64,000 nt of DNA from Vibrio halioticoli NBRC 102217 (GCF_000496695.1 NZ_BAUJ01000012.1:30809-94808), one strand, 5' to 3'. Numbered from the stretch's first letter, positions 41,176-50,739 are shown. Notes: generated from the letters alone by a model not told the origin. Translations and numbers: made by a program.

Positions 41176-41390
41176 ATATCTATACAATCAGAAGTCCTCT
41201 TTTTACGTCAATGAAGCTGTCCTCAAAGTTAGACGTCATCTAAATCATAATGAGATAACTAGCTGTTTTAAATCATGAAATCATAATATTTATGTTCAAA
41301 AAAATGGACGTTTGAAGTAGATTGTATTCATATTGTTTATTATTTTGATGATTCTATGCGTGTAATTGTAAATGGTTTAAGGACGATTTG

Positions 41391-42242
41391 ATGGGCTACC
41401 AAAGCAATTTTTTGAAAGTGAGTGTCCATCAGCCTAGTAATTCTCCAGTGTTGAGAGCTTTTTGTGTTGGCTTTGAGCAAGGTATGTGGAGAGGGGACGA
41501 CTTTATTAAGCACCTAATCAAAAATCACTTAGTATCTTTTGTGTTACCTCCAGAAGAGGCCGCCAATGTGAATGCTAGCAATGCAGGTACATACTTGGCT
41601 CGTGCTGCACAATCTATCTATACCTCAGAAAAACCAGAAAAGCGTGGTGAGATTGGGGAGCTGATTCTCTATTCGATCATGCTAGAGCATTTCAATGCTG
41701 TTCCGTTGATATCAAAGTTCTACTACAAAACACACGCTAACGATACTGTAAAAGGCTTTGATTCCGTTCATGTCACTTTGACGGAGGATGATTCGGTTAA
41801 TCTTTGGCTTGGTGAAGTGAAGTTTTACAAGAGCATTGATGGGGCTATCAGAGACGTAGTCTCTGAGCTGCATGACCACTTCCAAGCAAAGTATCTTCGT
41901 TCCGAGTTTATGTGGATTGAAAATAAGATTAATGATGGTAACGAGTACAAACGCAAGCTCGAACCTATGTTAGATGCAGCTAACAGTCTTGATGACATCA
42001 TAGACTCGATTCATGTACCAGTATTCTTAACGTATGAAAGTAAGCTCTACGCTGATGCAACTAAGGCGACTGCTGAGTTTAAAGAGCAAGTAGAGGCTGA
42101 AATTCAGGGTATTTATGACAAGTTCACTAGAAAAAATATCCCTGATGTAAACATTCATCTAATACTTCTTCCTCTCCAAGACAAGTCTGTTTTGGTCAGT
42201 AGTTTTGATAACAAGCTAAAAGCATTACAAGAGCTATTCTAA
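41391..42242 (+). CDS. hamA: Hachiman defence protein HamA (DUF1837 nuclease)
   Basis: HamA (283 aa) is the nuclease of the Hachiman anti-phage system, held in check by HamB until DNA damage or infection triggers it. The DUF1837 core is visible: KRGEIGELILYS (residues 84-95), SKFYYKTHANDTVKGFDSVH and LWLGEVKFY. Asp124, Glu142 and Lys144 fit a PD-(D/E)xK active site, so it should be catalytically intact. ATG 41391 has AAGGA seven bases ahead. Its stop overlaps hamB as TAATG, so the two proteins are made together. E. coli AbpA is a relative. Confidence 0.88.
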   Translation: MGYQSNFLKVSVHQPSNSPVLRAFCVGFEQGMWRGDDFIKHLIKNHLVSFVLPPEEAANVNASNAGTYLARAAQSIYTSEKPEKRGEIGELILYSIMLEHFNAVPLISKFYYKTHANDTVKGFDSVHVTLTEDDSVNLWLGEVKFYKSIDGAIRDVVSELHDHFQAKYLRSEFMWIENKINDGNEYKRKLEPMLDAANSLDDIIDSIHVPVFLTYESKLYADATKATAEFKEQVEAEIQGIYDKFTRKNIPDVNIHLILLPLQDKSVLVSSFDNKLKALQELF

Positions 42243-44338
42243 TGAGCCAGATAACCACTATGGATAGAATCTTTGAGGATGATAACATTCGAACAAACCC
42301 ATTTTCGGTTTTATCAGAAGTTTCAAAGATCGTTAATGGCAGTGATGACAAATTGGCAAGAGATGCTGTCATCTTCGCTATGGAAAAAAGGGAGCTATTC
42401 GGTCAATACAAGCCCATCTTAGACAAACTTACTCGTTCAGTGGGGCTGTTTCCTTACGTAGATTTCGAGAACCTTGATATCAACGATAAGATTGCTTACC
42501 GATTCAATCAGCCAACTGAAAACAGTGACATCGTGTTTCACCGTGAACAGGCTGAAGTGTATAGGGCATTAATGTCCGGTGAAAATGTTGTATTGAGTGC
42601 ACCCACGAGCTTTGGTAAGAGTTTGATTATTGACAAGCTCATTGCCACTGAGAGATATGACAATATTGTAATCATTGTCCCAACTATTGCGTTGATTGAC
42701 GAGCTTAGAAAGAAGTGCCTTAAGCACAAAGCCTACAAAATTATCACTCACTTTGGTCAGGAAAAAGCTGACAAGAATATTTTCGTTCTAACGCAGGAGC
42801 GTGCTGTAGAGCGAGACGATATTGAGAATGTAGATCTATTTGTTATTGATGAGTTCTACAAGTTAGATCCTGCTGCTGAGGGTGATGAGGAAAGGGCAAT
42901 TGTACTAAATATTGCACTCTACTCGGTTGCTAAGACAGCTAAGCAACTTTACATGCTTGGTCCAAACATCAACGAGATTCCACAAGCTCTTGGTGAGAAG
43001 TATCGTTGTAGGTTCTTCCGCACAGATTTCAATACAGTTTCTTCGAAGTTACTGACTTTGAAAGCGAAGCCGAATCGTAAGCAAGCATTCTTGAAGCTTA
43101 TTCGGACTATGAATGAACCAACATTGATTTATGCAAAGTCTCCTGGTCAGGCAAACACTATTCTTAACTACCTCATCGAAGAACTTCCTGTAATAGAGAG
43201 TAACGATGATGTTGCTGAATGGGTGGCAGATAATTACCATCAAGGTTGGAACGTTGTTGACGGGTATCGCAGAGGGATATCAGTTCATCATGGAAAGATT
43301 ACTCGTTCGATAGGGCAACTGAATGTAAGGTTGTTTAACGAAGGAAAGCTCAAATTTCTTGTTTGTACTTCGTCACTAATCGAGGGAGTCAATACTGTCG
43401 CTAAAAACGTAGTGATATATGAAAGCAAAGTTGCTAATAATGCGATGGAGTATTTCACGTTCAAGAATATTCAAGGACGTGCGGGACGCATGTTTGAGCA
43501 CTTTATTGGTCATATTTACACTTTTGATGAGCCACCAGAGCCCGTCGATGAATCTGTTGATATTCCAGCAGTCACTATCGGTGAAAACATTCCTGAGTCT
43601 TTAGCTGTGCAGCTTGACGATCAGGATATTGTAAATGAATCTCTGAAGAATAGACTCGAATACCTGCACTCCCAAACATCAATACCGTTTGATGTTTTCA
43701 AAGAGCTAAAGGGTGTTCCTCCATCAAGTATCATCAATTTAGCCAATGATATTTACGATCATGTCTCTGCTTATCACGAGTTTCTATGTTGGAAGAATAA
43801 ACCTTCCTATGATCAGGTAGATTTCTGTAACGAGTTACTATTTAGGCACCTAACTAATGGTAAAGGTGGTATTCGATCAAGTAAGCAACTGACATTTTGG
43901 TGGAATCGCCTTAGACGTCTTGGCTCTGGTAAAGACTTCATTTGGGATGTATATCAAAACGATAGCAACATCAATAATATGAACAAAGCTATTGAAGCAT
44001 CATTTGATTTTGAGCGTAGATGGGCTAACTATATGATTCCACGTCTTTATTCTGCATTGGATAAGGTTCAGAAGCATATTTTTGGTGTATTTGAAATGCC
44101 CGCCGGAGATTACAGTTCGTTCATTGCACAAGTTGAAAACTTGTACGAAGTACCCGAGCTAATTGCCTTGGATGAATATGGTTTGCCTCTTCCTATAGCG
44201 AAGAAGATCCGCAAGCAACTCAAACTAGGAAAGGGGTTGGACGAAACTCTCGCTTCACTGCGACAGATTAATCCTAGCTCCTTGTATGTTTCTGACTTTG
44301 AGCGCAAGTTCATTGAAGATGCGATGAAGAACATCTAA
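42242..44338 (+). CDS. hamB: Hachiman defence helicase HamB
   Basis: HamB (698 aa) is the superfamily 2 helicase partner of HamA. Motif I is APTSFGKS (residues 120-127), motif II is Asp-Glu-Phe-Tyr at 203-206 in place of DEAD/DEAH, and motif VI is QGRAGR near residue 410. The C-terminal 280 residues are helical and specific to the family. It overlaps hamA by one base. A strong terminator follows directly. E. coli AbpB is a relative. Confidence 0.88.
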   Translation: MSQITTMDRIFEDDNIRTNPFSVLSEVSKIVNGSDDKLARDAVIFAMEKRELFGQYKPILDKLTRSVGLFPYVDFENLDINDKIAYRFNQPTENSDIVFHREQAEVYRALMSGENVVLSAPTSFGKSLIIDKLIATERYDNIVIIVPTIALIDELRKKCLKHKAYKIITHFGQEKADKNIFVLTQERAVERDDIENVDLFVIDEFYKLDPAAEGDEERAIVLNIALYSVAKTAKQLYMLGPNINEIPQALGEKYRCRFFRTDFNTVSSKLLTLKAKPNRKQAFLKLIRTMNEPTLIYAKSPGQANTILNYLIEELPVIESNDDVAEWVADNYHQGWNVVDGYRRGISVHHGKITRSIGQLNVRLFNEGKLKFLVCTSSLIEGVNTVAKNVVIYESKVANNAMEYFTFKNIQGRAGRMFEHFIGHIYTFDEPPEPVDESVDIPAVTIGENIPESLAVQLDDQDIVNESLKNRLEYLHSQTSIPFDVFKELKGVPPSSIINLANDIYDHVSAYHEFLCWKNKPSYDQVDFCNELLFRHLTNGKGGIRSSKQLTFWWNRLRRLGSGKDFIWDVYQNDSNINNMNKAIEASFDFERRWANYMIPRLYSALDKVQKHIFGVFEMPAGDYSSFIAQVENLYEVPELIALDEYGLPLPIAKKIRKQLKLGKGLDETLASLRQINPSSLYVSDFERKFIEDAMKNI

Positions 44339-44340
44339 AT

Positions 44341-44368
44341 AATAAGCCGCCATTTTTGGCGGCTTATT
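44341..44368. terminator. Bidirectional terminator between hamB and the PLD-family gene
   Basis: AATAAGCCGCCA and TGGCGGCTTATT pair perfectly around TTTT, with A- and T-rich flanks usable from both sides. Confidence 0.85.
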
Positions 44369-44404
44369 TGTATGATCAAAACATCAGGCATGAATCAGTA
44401 CAAA

Positions 44405-45700
44405 TTACTCGCTTATATGGCGAATATCATTTCCAAAATATCTAAGTACCTTGGTTGTCCTGCCGTTAATTACTGGCAAATCTTCTTTGTTAATCCAACC
44501 TATAAGTTCCTGCACGTTAGATTTCCCAAATTCGTTTAATTTATACTCACTATCGTAAATGCAGTCAGCCATGCGCCCAACTACATCTCCAGCCCCGTAT
44601 AACAAGTATGTTATGGTATTTTTTACCCTTGATTCTTCATTATGCTCAATAAAAGAAGCTTTTAGAGTTCCCAAGCCGCCTTTATAGAATCGGAACCTAT
44701 CATGGAATGAGTGTAGAATACACAAAGCGTCGACTAGTTCCTCCATTGTTGCTGATTTTATTGACTCTTTTGAACCAAGAACCCTCTTTATCAAAGGGTA
44801 GTTAACTGGAACTATGCGTTCTTCGAAATGTTCCCACTTAGTTGTTAGCCATTCATCAATCAGAGCTTTTGTTTTGGATTTCTGTTGATCGTCCCATCCA
44901 ATAGGTTGGTGTTTCCATGTTTCTTGTGTGGCATAGAAATCTCGAACAAAACTGAAGAATGAATCAATCTCAAGTCGTTGAGGTATTAGCTCGGCATCAA
45001 CCTTTCTATCGAAGTTTTGATAGATATCTTCAATTCGTCTAAAAGCTGTTACAGCTTCCTGATATGATTTTCGGTAGGAGTCTAAGAAAATTGATTTCTT
45101 CGATGATTTTTTCTTCCCACGATTAATATTTGAGAAATTGATGTCGCCCATTGTATCGGTGACAGTGTTCTCCATTTCAATAATCAATCTATTGGCTTGA
45201 GCGAATTTGCTGTAGATACTTCGGTATTTGTTAATGGCGTCTTTTGTCAGGACTTCAGCCTCATTCCAATAATCACCAAATAGCTCTTGTAGTTCGGCAA
45301 AACGATGATCATCAGAACCTATACCTACCATGATTTCTTGATTGGATAGAATAGCTGCTGTTGTGAAGTTAGCAGAACCAAGCAAAATCGTTTTATCACC
45401 AAAGATATATAACTTGGGGTGGAATGATTTGCTTGTGAAGAATCTAGCTTCAACGTTCTTGTGAGTTAGAAGTTTTTCGAGTGCAGTTGGTGAAGTTGGA
45501 AAGCCTAACCGCACAACAAAACGAAGGTGGCATCCTTTAGCAAGTAGTTCTTCTACAACATTGGCTTCAGTAAAAAATGCGGTTGCAAAGAATAAGTCCA
45601 TACCCTCATCTACATGCTCAATAATACCGTGTTGGATGAAGTCATTTTTTGAAGTTCGATTAGTATACAAATCCATCAGTTCAGCCCAAATAGAAAACAT
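44405..45700 (-). CDS. Phospholipase D-family putative nuclease (defence-associated)
   Basis: A 431-aa protein with one PLD half-site: His94-Pro-Lys96 in KSFHPKLYIF and Ser109-Ala-Asn111 in LLGSANFTTA, as in PLD-type nucleases and restriction enzymes that dimerise to form a full active site. The acidic residue of the motif is Asp102, one position later than the strict HxK(x)4D form. Residues 130-431 are helical and charged, with a basic patch GKKKSSKKS near residue 195; I recognise no family there. It faces hamB and abiH lies divergent on its other side, so it is its own unit inside the island. Its target is unknown. Confidence 0.7.
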   Translation of the reverse strand: MFSIWAELMDLYTNRTSKNDFIQHGIIEHVDEGMDLFFATAFFTEANVVEELLAKGCHLRFVVRLGFPTSPTALEKLLTHKNVEARFFTSKSFHPKLYIFGDKTILLGSANFTTAAILSNQEIMVGIGSDDHRFAELQELFGDYWNEAEVLTKDAINKYRSIYSKFAQANRLIIEMENTVTDTMGDINFSNINRGKKKSSKKSIFLDSYRKSYQEAVTAFRRIEDIYQNFDRKVDAELIPQRLEIDSFFSFVRDFYATQETWKHQPIGWDDQQKSKTKALIDEWLTTKWEHFEERIVPVNYPLIKRVLGSKESIKSATMEELVDALCILHSFHDRFRFYKGGLGTLKASFIEHNEESRVKNTITYLLYGAGDVVGRMADCIYDSEYKLNEFGKSNVQELIGWINKEDLPVINGRTTKVLRYFGNDIRHISE

Positions 45701-45937
45701 GCCTCTATTATGTCACTAATTGAGTATGGAGAACGCATAGTTAGTCAATGTTTATCAAGCTCAGAGCAGCAATGTAAGTTTAGGGTTAGTCCTCCCTCGA
45801 CTGAAAGGCAATATTGAAGCAAATAAACGCATTTCTTACTCTGGAATTTTGTCGACTAATCATAAGATTATGCGATTATTGCTTGGTATAATATGCAACT
45901 TGTAACTTTGAGATACTATCTGTAGGGGGCTAGTAGT
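45701..45937. promoter_or_regulatory. Divergent promoter region of the PLD-family gene and abiH
   Basis: 237 AT-rich bases between two divergent defence genes. GTAGGGGG (about 45922-45929) is the abiH ribosome-binding site. No clear operator was found. Confidence 0.4.
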
Positions 45938-46813
45938 GTGACAACTTTAGTGATAATCGGTAATGGTTTTGATATTCAGAATGGATTACCTACAAGTTAT
46001 TGGCACTTTCATCGAGAGCATCATGATGACCTAAACGAGCATTTTGTCTTTTTCCCTGAGTTTTACGATGATCAAGAATGGTCTAACTTTGAAGAAAACT
46101 TAGGTGTTTTCAATGAGGATGACTTCAGTGAAGAAGCGGTATTGCAGCCAAGCTTAGACGAACTGGCAGACTCTTCAAGTAGCTTGTATGGCTATGAAGA
46201 TGAGATGGCCATTAAAGTAGATGAATTGGTGGGCGCAGTAACAGATACTTTTAACACTTGGATAAGAGCAATAGACGTAACTACAGCCTCGCAATTATTT
46301 GAATTTCCAAATGATTCCAAGTTCATCAACTTCAACTATACATCTACTCTTCAAGACGTATATTCGATTCCTGACGAAGATGTTCTGCATATCCATGGTA
46401 AAGCCAGATGGAATGTCATTTTTGGTCATGGAATCGGGAACGGCAATCAATCCACATCAATGCCTTGGAATGAAGACGAGCCTTGGTTTGATGAGTCCCA
46501 AAGAACAGTTGCTTCAGTTACAGATAAGTTTCATAAGCCAGTTCATGCGATATTAGAAAGTCATCGTGCCCAGCTAGAAGGCCACGGAGATGTTTCAAAA
46601 ATCATTGTGATAGGTCACTCTGTCAATGATATCGACGTACCATACTTTAGATGTATCTTGGAAGCCTATCCTGATGCTGTTTGGGAGAACTGGAATTTTG
46701 GTGATGGCATAATGTATACCCATGATAAGTTACTAACTTTGGGTGTGCCTGAAGCTAAGCTGACCTCATTATCGTCTGGTGATCTTGGAACAACTTATCC
46801 GATAGCAGGGTAG
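45938..46813 (+). CDS. abiH: Abortive infection protein, AbiH family
   Basis: A 291-aa cytoplasmic protein. The N-terminus VIIGNGFDIQNGLPTSYWHF is the hallmark of the AbiH family of phage abortive infection proteins, and KIIVIGHSVNDIDVPYF near residues 220-240 is the second conserved block. The start is GTG 45938 behind a strong GGGGG ribosome-binding site. It is a little shorter than some relatives. The mechanism of AbiH is not established; the motifs suggest nucleotide binding. Confidence 0.85.
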   Translation: MTTLVIIGNGFDIQNGLPTSYWHFHREHHDDLNEHFVFFPEFYDDQEWSNFEENLGVFNEDDFSEEAVLQPSLDELADSSSSLYGYEDEMAIKVDELVGAVTDTFNTWIRAIDVTTASQLFEFPNDSKFINFNYTSTLQDVYSIPDEDVLHIHGKARWNVIFGHGIGNGNQSTSMPWNEDEPWFDESQRTVASVTDKFHKPVHAILESHRAQLEGHGDVSKIIVIGHSVNDIDVPYFRCILEAYPDAVWENWNFGDGIMYTHDKLLTLGVPEAKLTSLSSGDLGTTYPIAG

Positions 46814-46844
46814 GATAAAGGCATAACTTGCGTTATATAGCATA

Positions 46845-46935
46845 CCTAGTTTGATAAAGTGGTTTTCTCCGCTGAAACAATTACACCGCATTTGGTGAAG
46901 ACAAAATTCGGCTGGCACATCGTGAAGGCGTTTTT
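46845..46935 (+). pseudogene. Duplicated 3' fragment of ppiC
   Basis: Codes for SAETITPHLVKTKFGWHIVKA in the ppiC frame, then diverges (AFLSI instead of VLWRT). It lacks the first 60 residues, so it is not a working isomerase. It is the right boundary mark of the defence island. The following 180 bases to 47114 are AT-rich and hold no gene. Confidence 0.88.
46849..46928 (+). repeat. Right copy of the ~80-bp direct repeat (ppiC 3' end)
   Basis: Matches 41038-41117 with about six scattered substitutions, several of them synonymous in the ppiC frame, so the two copies come from related but not identical ppiC alleles. Confidence 0.9.
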
Positions 46936-47114
46936 GTCAATAAGCCTTTATTTTAAAATCAAAAATTGCAAATCCATTATTAAGTATTTTTTGACTAGCG
47001 AGTATGATGCTTTTATTCCGCTTGGAATTTCTATTTTTCAAATATTAGGTTCACATTACTAATTTATCACCGCGTTTCTAATTGTTTGAGAGGCGCTGCA
47101 GACAGGATAAAACA

Positions 47115-47993
47115 ATGACTCACATCACCACCAAAGATTATGTGTACGCCATGAGTAAAGACAACGCTGCCGTTGCACATGTACAACAAAATCAGACATT
47201 CTCTGTTGATACCTTCGATTGCTTTCGTAACCAAATGGAAGGGGCTGGCTATATTCTCGAAGAGATTGACTTTGCTAAGGTAAACCCAGCTACAGGCCCA
47301 GTATTTATTGACGGCGCGGAAGTAGGGGATGTGCTTGCCATTACTATTCATGATATTGAGTTGGCAGCAATGGGTTCTATGGTGTCCTCTGATCTTTTTG
47401 GTAGCCTTTCACATAAGCTTTCTGGTTCGATTGTACAACCTGTTGAGATCATCGGTGAAAGCGCACAAATTGCGCCAAATCTTTCTGTGCCACTGTCTCC
47501 TATGGTAGGTGTGATCGGCACTGCGCCAGCAGAGGGTGCAATTGCCTGTGGTAGCCCTGGTGAGCATGGTGGCAACATGGATACTAAAGAGATCAAGAAA
47601 GGATCTATCGTGTATTTGCCTGTAAATCATGCTGGTGGATTGCTATCGCTTGGTGATTTGCATGCGGCAATGGGGGATGGGGAGCTTTCTGGAACGGGTG
47701 TTGAGATTTCAGGTAAAGTTACTCTTTCTGTTGAGGTATTAAAGCAATCACAATTGCCGACTCCTTCGGTATTAAATGGCGAACTGTTTACCTTTATCGC
47801 ATCTGATCCTGATCTTGATAAAGCGGCGACGGCGGCCGTTGAAAAGACTCACCAATACCTTATTTCTGAACATCAACTGGATGAGCATGTTGCGTGTCGC
47901 TGGATGAGTGTGGGCGCAGACTTAGGTGTGTCTCAGATAGTGAATCCATTAAAAACGGCGAAAGTAACGGTCAACTTATCTTGGCTTAAATAG
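47115..47993 (+). CDS. Acetamidase/formamidase family protein
   Basis: A 292-aa enzyme of the acetamidase/formamidase (FmdA) family, which hydrolyses small amides to ammonia and the acid. Conserved segments include GPVFIDGAEVGDVLAITIHDI, GVIGTAPAEGAIACGSPGEHGGNMDTKEI and VYLPVNHAGGLLSLGDLHAAMGDGE, where the last two normally form the metal-binding active site (GGNMD, GDLHAAMGDGE). ATG 47115 follows AGGATAAAACA. The exact substrate is unknown. It converges on GH92 copy 1 with a palindromic repeat between. Confidence 0.9.
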   Translation: MTHITTKDYVYAMSKDNAAVAHVQQNQTFSVDTFDCFRNQMEGAGYILEEIDFAKVNPATGPVFIDGAEVGDVLAITIHDIELAAMGSMVSSDLFGSLSHKLSGSIVQPVEIIGESAQIAPNLSVPLSPMVGVIGTAPAEGAIACGSPGEHGGNMDTKEIKKGSIVYLPVNHAGGLLSLGDLHAAMGDGELSGTGVEISGKVTLSVEVLKQSQLPTPSVLNGELFTFIASDPDLDKAATAAVEKTHQYLISEHQLDEHVACRWMSVGADLGVSQIVNPLKTAKVTVNLSWLK

Positions 47994-48016
47994 TCTTTTC
48001 TGGGGGACGGTCTCTA

Positions 48017-48082
48017 GGGGTCAGGTCTTGAAATTTGCATAGCTTGCTCACGCAAGCTATGCAAATTTCAAGACCTGACCCC
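48017..48082. repeat. Long palindromic repeat, copy 5
   Basis: Outer 23-base arms as in the other copies; inner stem TAGCTTGC / GCAAGCTA, loop TCAC. It lies 23 bases past the acetamidase stop and could end that transcript. Confidence 0.95.
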
Positions 48083-48093
48083 TTCTCATAAAA

Positions 48094-48128
48094 AAGACAA
48101 GCATGGCTCAAAGAACCATGCTTGTCTT
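48094..48128 (-). terminator. Terminator after GH92 copy 1
   Basis: AAGACAAGCATGG and CCATGCTTGTCTT are a perfect 13-bp stem with a 9-nt loop; A-rich bases on the plus strand give a T-run on the minus strand. Confidence 0.85.
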
Positions 48129-48153
48129 TGGTTTAGCTGCGGGGGAGAGCAGC

Positions 48154-50739
48154 TTATCCTTTGGCTAATTGATCAGGTTTCATGGCCTGATTCACATCGT
48201 TGGTCATTACGAAGTGCAATTCGCCTCCTGCTTTCATCTGAGAGAAATCAAAGGTGAAGTTTTTATGCAGAGGTTTACCGTTGATGGTAACTGACTTAAT
48301 GTATTTGTTTTGCGCACTGTTATTTTCGGCAGTAATGGTGAATACACCATCGCCCATTGGTACTTGTACCTCATCAAAGATAGGGCGTGCGACCGTTAAT
48401 ACTGGGTCTGAACCACTGACTTGATACAATCCCATTGCTGACATGACATACCAAGCCGACATTTGACCAACATCTTCGTTACCCGCAATATCACCACGGT
48501 GTGGTCCATACAAGGTTCGCTGAATTTGGTCGACGACTTCTTGTGTATGCCAAGGTTCGCTAGTCCAGTTATATAGGAATGGAATATGGTGCGATGGCTC
48601 GTTACCAAACGCCACTTGCCCAATCATACCGGTCATATCTGCAGTCTTAGTACATTCAGATTCGTCTTTGCTGTCACAGGTATTTGAGAACACTTCTTTA
48701 AGGTTGCTCAAGAAGTCGTCATTTCCGCCCATCACTTGTTTTAAGCCTTCGACATCTTGCGGTACAAACCAAGTCCATTGCCATGCTGTACCTTCGGTGT
48801 AGTCTCCAGTTTCATGAACAGTTTGATATGGATGGAACACGCCGTCATCAGAGGTTGCCCATTCGCCTTCTGACCAAATTGGACGCATAAAGCCTGTCAT
48901 GTTGTATTTTTCTTTCCAGTTTTCATCTGGATTGTCGGCGTTAGAGGCATTCCAATATTTATGCCAGTATTGCGAGCGGCGTTGGTAGGTTTTGACGACG
49001 TCATCTTTGTGGGCTGCTTTGGCAATATTCACAATAGCGTGGTCAAAGTTAGCCATTTCTAAGCCGTAAGAGACCGATTCATTATTGCCGTGGTCGTGTC
49101 CTTTAGCAGGTACAAAGCCACATAGTGAATCTTTGGCCGAAGCCAATGGGTCACATTCGGTGGTTTCAGGTGTGCCATCGGCCATTAAAGTACCATCAAC
49201 AAATTGCAGGTTGGTTTTCTGCACTTTGTCGTAGTTTTCCCAGCCATAATCGTTCACTTCATTTTCGCTCTTATAAACAGATGAGCGCAGTGCGGCTTCA
49301 AGAGCGGTTTGTTTTTCTTGATCGGTAAATTGGTCAGGGAATTTAGTAATAGCATCAGCTAAAACGGCAACAGCAGGGTAGGCCACCATAGTGCCGGTGT
49401 AATCGCCATGCAACTCCCATTTAGGTAAAATGCCACCCTCTTGATATTTACGTACCAAGTCTTTGGCCAATTCCACCGCATGTTTAGGCTCTAGAATTGT
49501 TTTTAGTGGGTGTAGGGCGCGGAAGGTATCCCATAGAGAGTAAACACTAAATACCGGTGAATCTTCAGGTGCTTGTTTGACTTCGGCAGAGTTACCTCGG
49601 CTCATGGTGCGGTATTGTCCATCCGTATCTTGGTAGATATGTGGCGCAACATTGGTGTGGTATAGCGCGGTATAGAAGGTGGTTAATTGATCTTTAGTGC
49701 CACCTACCACTTTGGTTTCATTCAGTTTTTTGTTCCACTCAGCTTTGGTATATTCTCGGGCTTCATCAAAAGAGCGAGTGGCATCTTTATCGAAGTTGTT
49801 TTCAGCCCCTTCAGGACTAGTGTAAGAGATCGCCACTTTGGCATTAATGACGTGATCTTTTACGGAGTCAGGTGAGGTGTTGAAATCCAGAACCAGCGCA
49901 CCATCTTCAGCCCACTCATCTTCTTTGTGATAAACAGGGTTATCAACAAAATCGTGGTCAAATTGAACGTAAAAATAGACAGTTTGTTCTATGGTGCCAA
50001 ATGAACGGAAAGTTTGTTGCACTCGAACTGTACGATTATCCACTACTTCATAACTGTTGTAGGCATAATCTTTATTAAATGCGTTTAATACTAAGCTGAC
50101 TTTTTTATTAGCCCCATCTTCAAACGTATATTTATGATAACCAATACGTTCGGTAGCGGTTAATTTTACATCAATATTACCTTCTTTAAGTTTGACATGG
50201 TAATAGCCAGGAGAAGCTTCTTCAGTTGTTTTATTTAGGTGCGGGCGATAACTCTCAATTTTTGTACCATCTGGCATACTTTCATTGGTAAATGGCAGCA
50301 TTTGGAAATTAGATAAACCATTGATACCAGTACCACTTAACGCAGTGTGTCCAAAACCAATTAAAGTATCAAACTTATCGTGATAGCCTGAACATTCCGC
50401 CCACCAATCTGTTCCCATATCGTCGGTGACAGGTGTCATTTGAATCATCCCATTTGGCGCAATTGCACCAGGGAAAGTATGCCCTGTTTTAGCCGTTCCG
50501 ATGAAAGGGTCAACGTATTGAGTGAGGTCTGTCGCGGGTAAAATCTCTGGAGTGGTTGTTTTAGAAGCATTTATAACGCTCCAATTTTCAGTAGCTTGGG
50601 TAGTTTTGACGGGGGCCTGTTCAGTGGCAGGCTTCGCAGTATGTTCGGCGACTTTGTCATTACTATCATCATTACAAGCGGTTAATCCACCAAGAGCTAC
50701 TACGATGGATAATGAGAGCAAGCTGAGATTATGTTTCAC
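48154..50739 (-). CDS. GH92 alpha-mannosidase lipoprotein, copy 1
   Basis: An 861-aa exported glycosidase. The lipoprotein signal ends in LTAC (Cys22), followed by a disordered linker to about residue 65. The GH92 core then runs to the end: CSGYH near the start, GNEPSHHIPFLYN with the putative acid Glu714, and GNEDVGQMSAWY with Asp756. GH92 enzymes are calcium-dependent inverting exo-alpha-mannosidases. This is the most divergent copy: it has GTAKTGHTFPGA where the other three have GTGGTGHTHPGA. It starts with GTG after AAAGGAAG. It is divergent from the PTS operon. Confidence 0.93.
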   Translation of the reverse strand: MKHNLSLLSLSIVVALGGLTACNDDSNDKVAEHTAKPATEQAPVKTTQATENWSVINASKTTTPEILPATDLTQYVDPFIGTAKTGHTFPGAIAPNGMIQMTPVTDDMGTDWWAECSGYHDKFDTLIGFGHTALSGTGINGLSNFQMLPFTNESMPDGTKIESYRPHLNKTTEEASPGYYHVKLKEGNIDVKLTATERIGYHKYTFEDGANKKVSLVLNAFNKDYAYNSYEVVDNRTVRVQQTFRSFGTIEQTVYFYVQFDHDFVDNPVYHKEDEWAEDGALVLDFNTSPDSVKDHVINAKVAISYTSPEGAENNFDKDATRSFDEAREYTKAEWNKKLNETKVVGGTKDQLTTFYTALYHTNVAPHIYQDTDGQYRTMSRGNSAEVKQAPEDSPVFSVYSLWDTFRALHPLKTILEPKHAVELAKDLVRKYQEGGILPKWELHGDYTGTMVAYPAVAVLADAITKFPDQFTDQEKQTALEAALRSSVYKSENEVNDYGWENYDKVQKTNLQFVDGTLMADGTPETTECDPLASAKDSLCGFVPAKGHDHGNNESVSYGLEMANFDHAIVNIAKAAHKDDVVKTYQRRSQYWHKYWNASNADNPDENWKEKYNMTGFMRPIWSEGEWATSDDGVFHPYQTVHETGDYTEGTAWQWTWFVPQDVEGLKQVMGGNDDFLSNLKEVFSNTCDSKDESECTKTADMTGMIGQVAFGNEPSHHIPFLYNWTSEPWHTQEVVDQIQRTLYGPHRGDIAGNEDVGQMSAWYVMSAMGLYQVSGSDPVLTVARPIFDEVQVPMGDGVFTITAENNSAQNKYIKSVTINGKPLHKNFTFDFSQMKAGGELHFVMTNDVNQAMKPDQLAKG

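Noticed and set aside
44405..45700. PLD-family gene as a third Hachiman subunit
   Set aside because: It is on the opposite strand, separated by a strong bidirectional terminator, and Hachiman is known to work with HamA and HamB alone.
46859..47062. 67-codon frame at the right island boundary
   Set aside because: It is only the duplicated 3' end of ppiC running on into AT-rich sequence, so it is listed as a pseudogene fragment.
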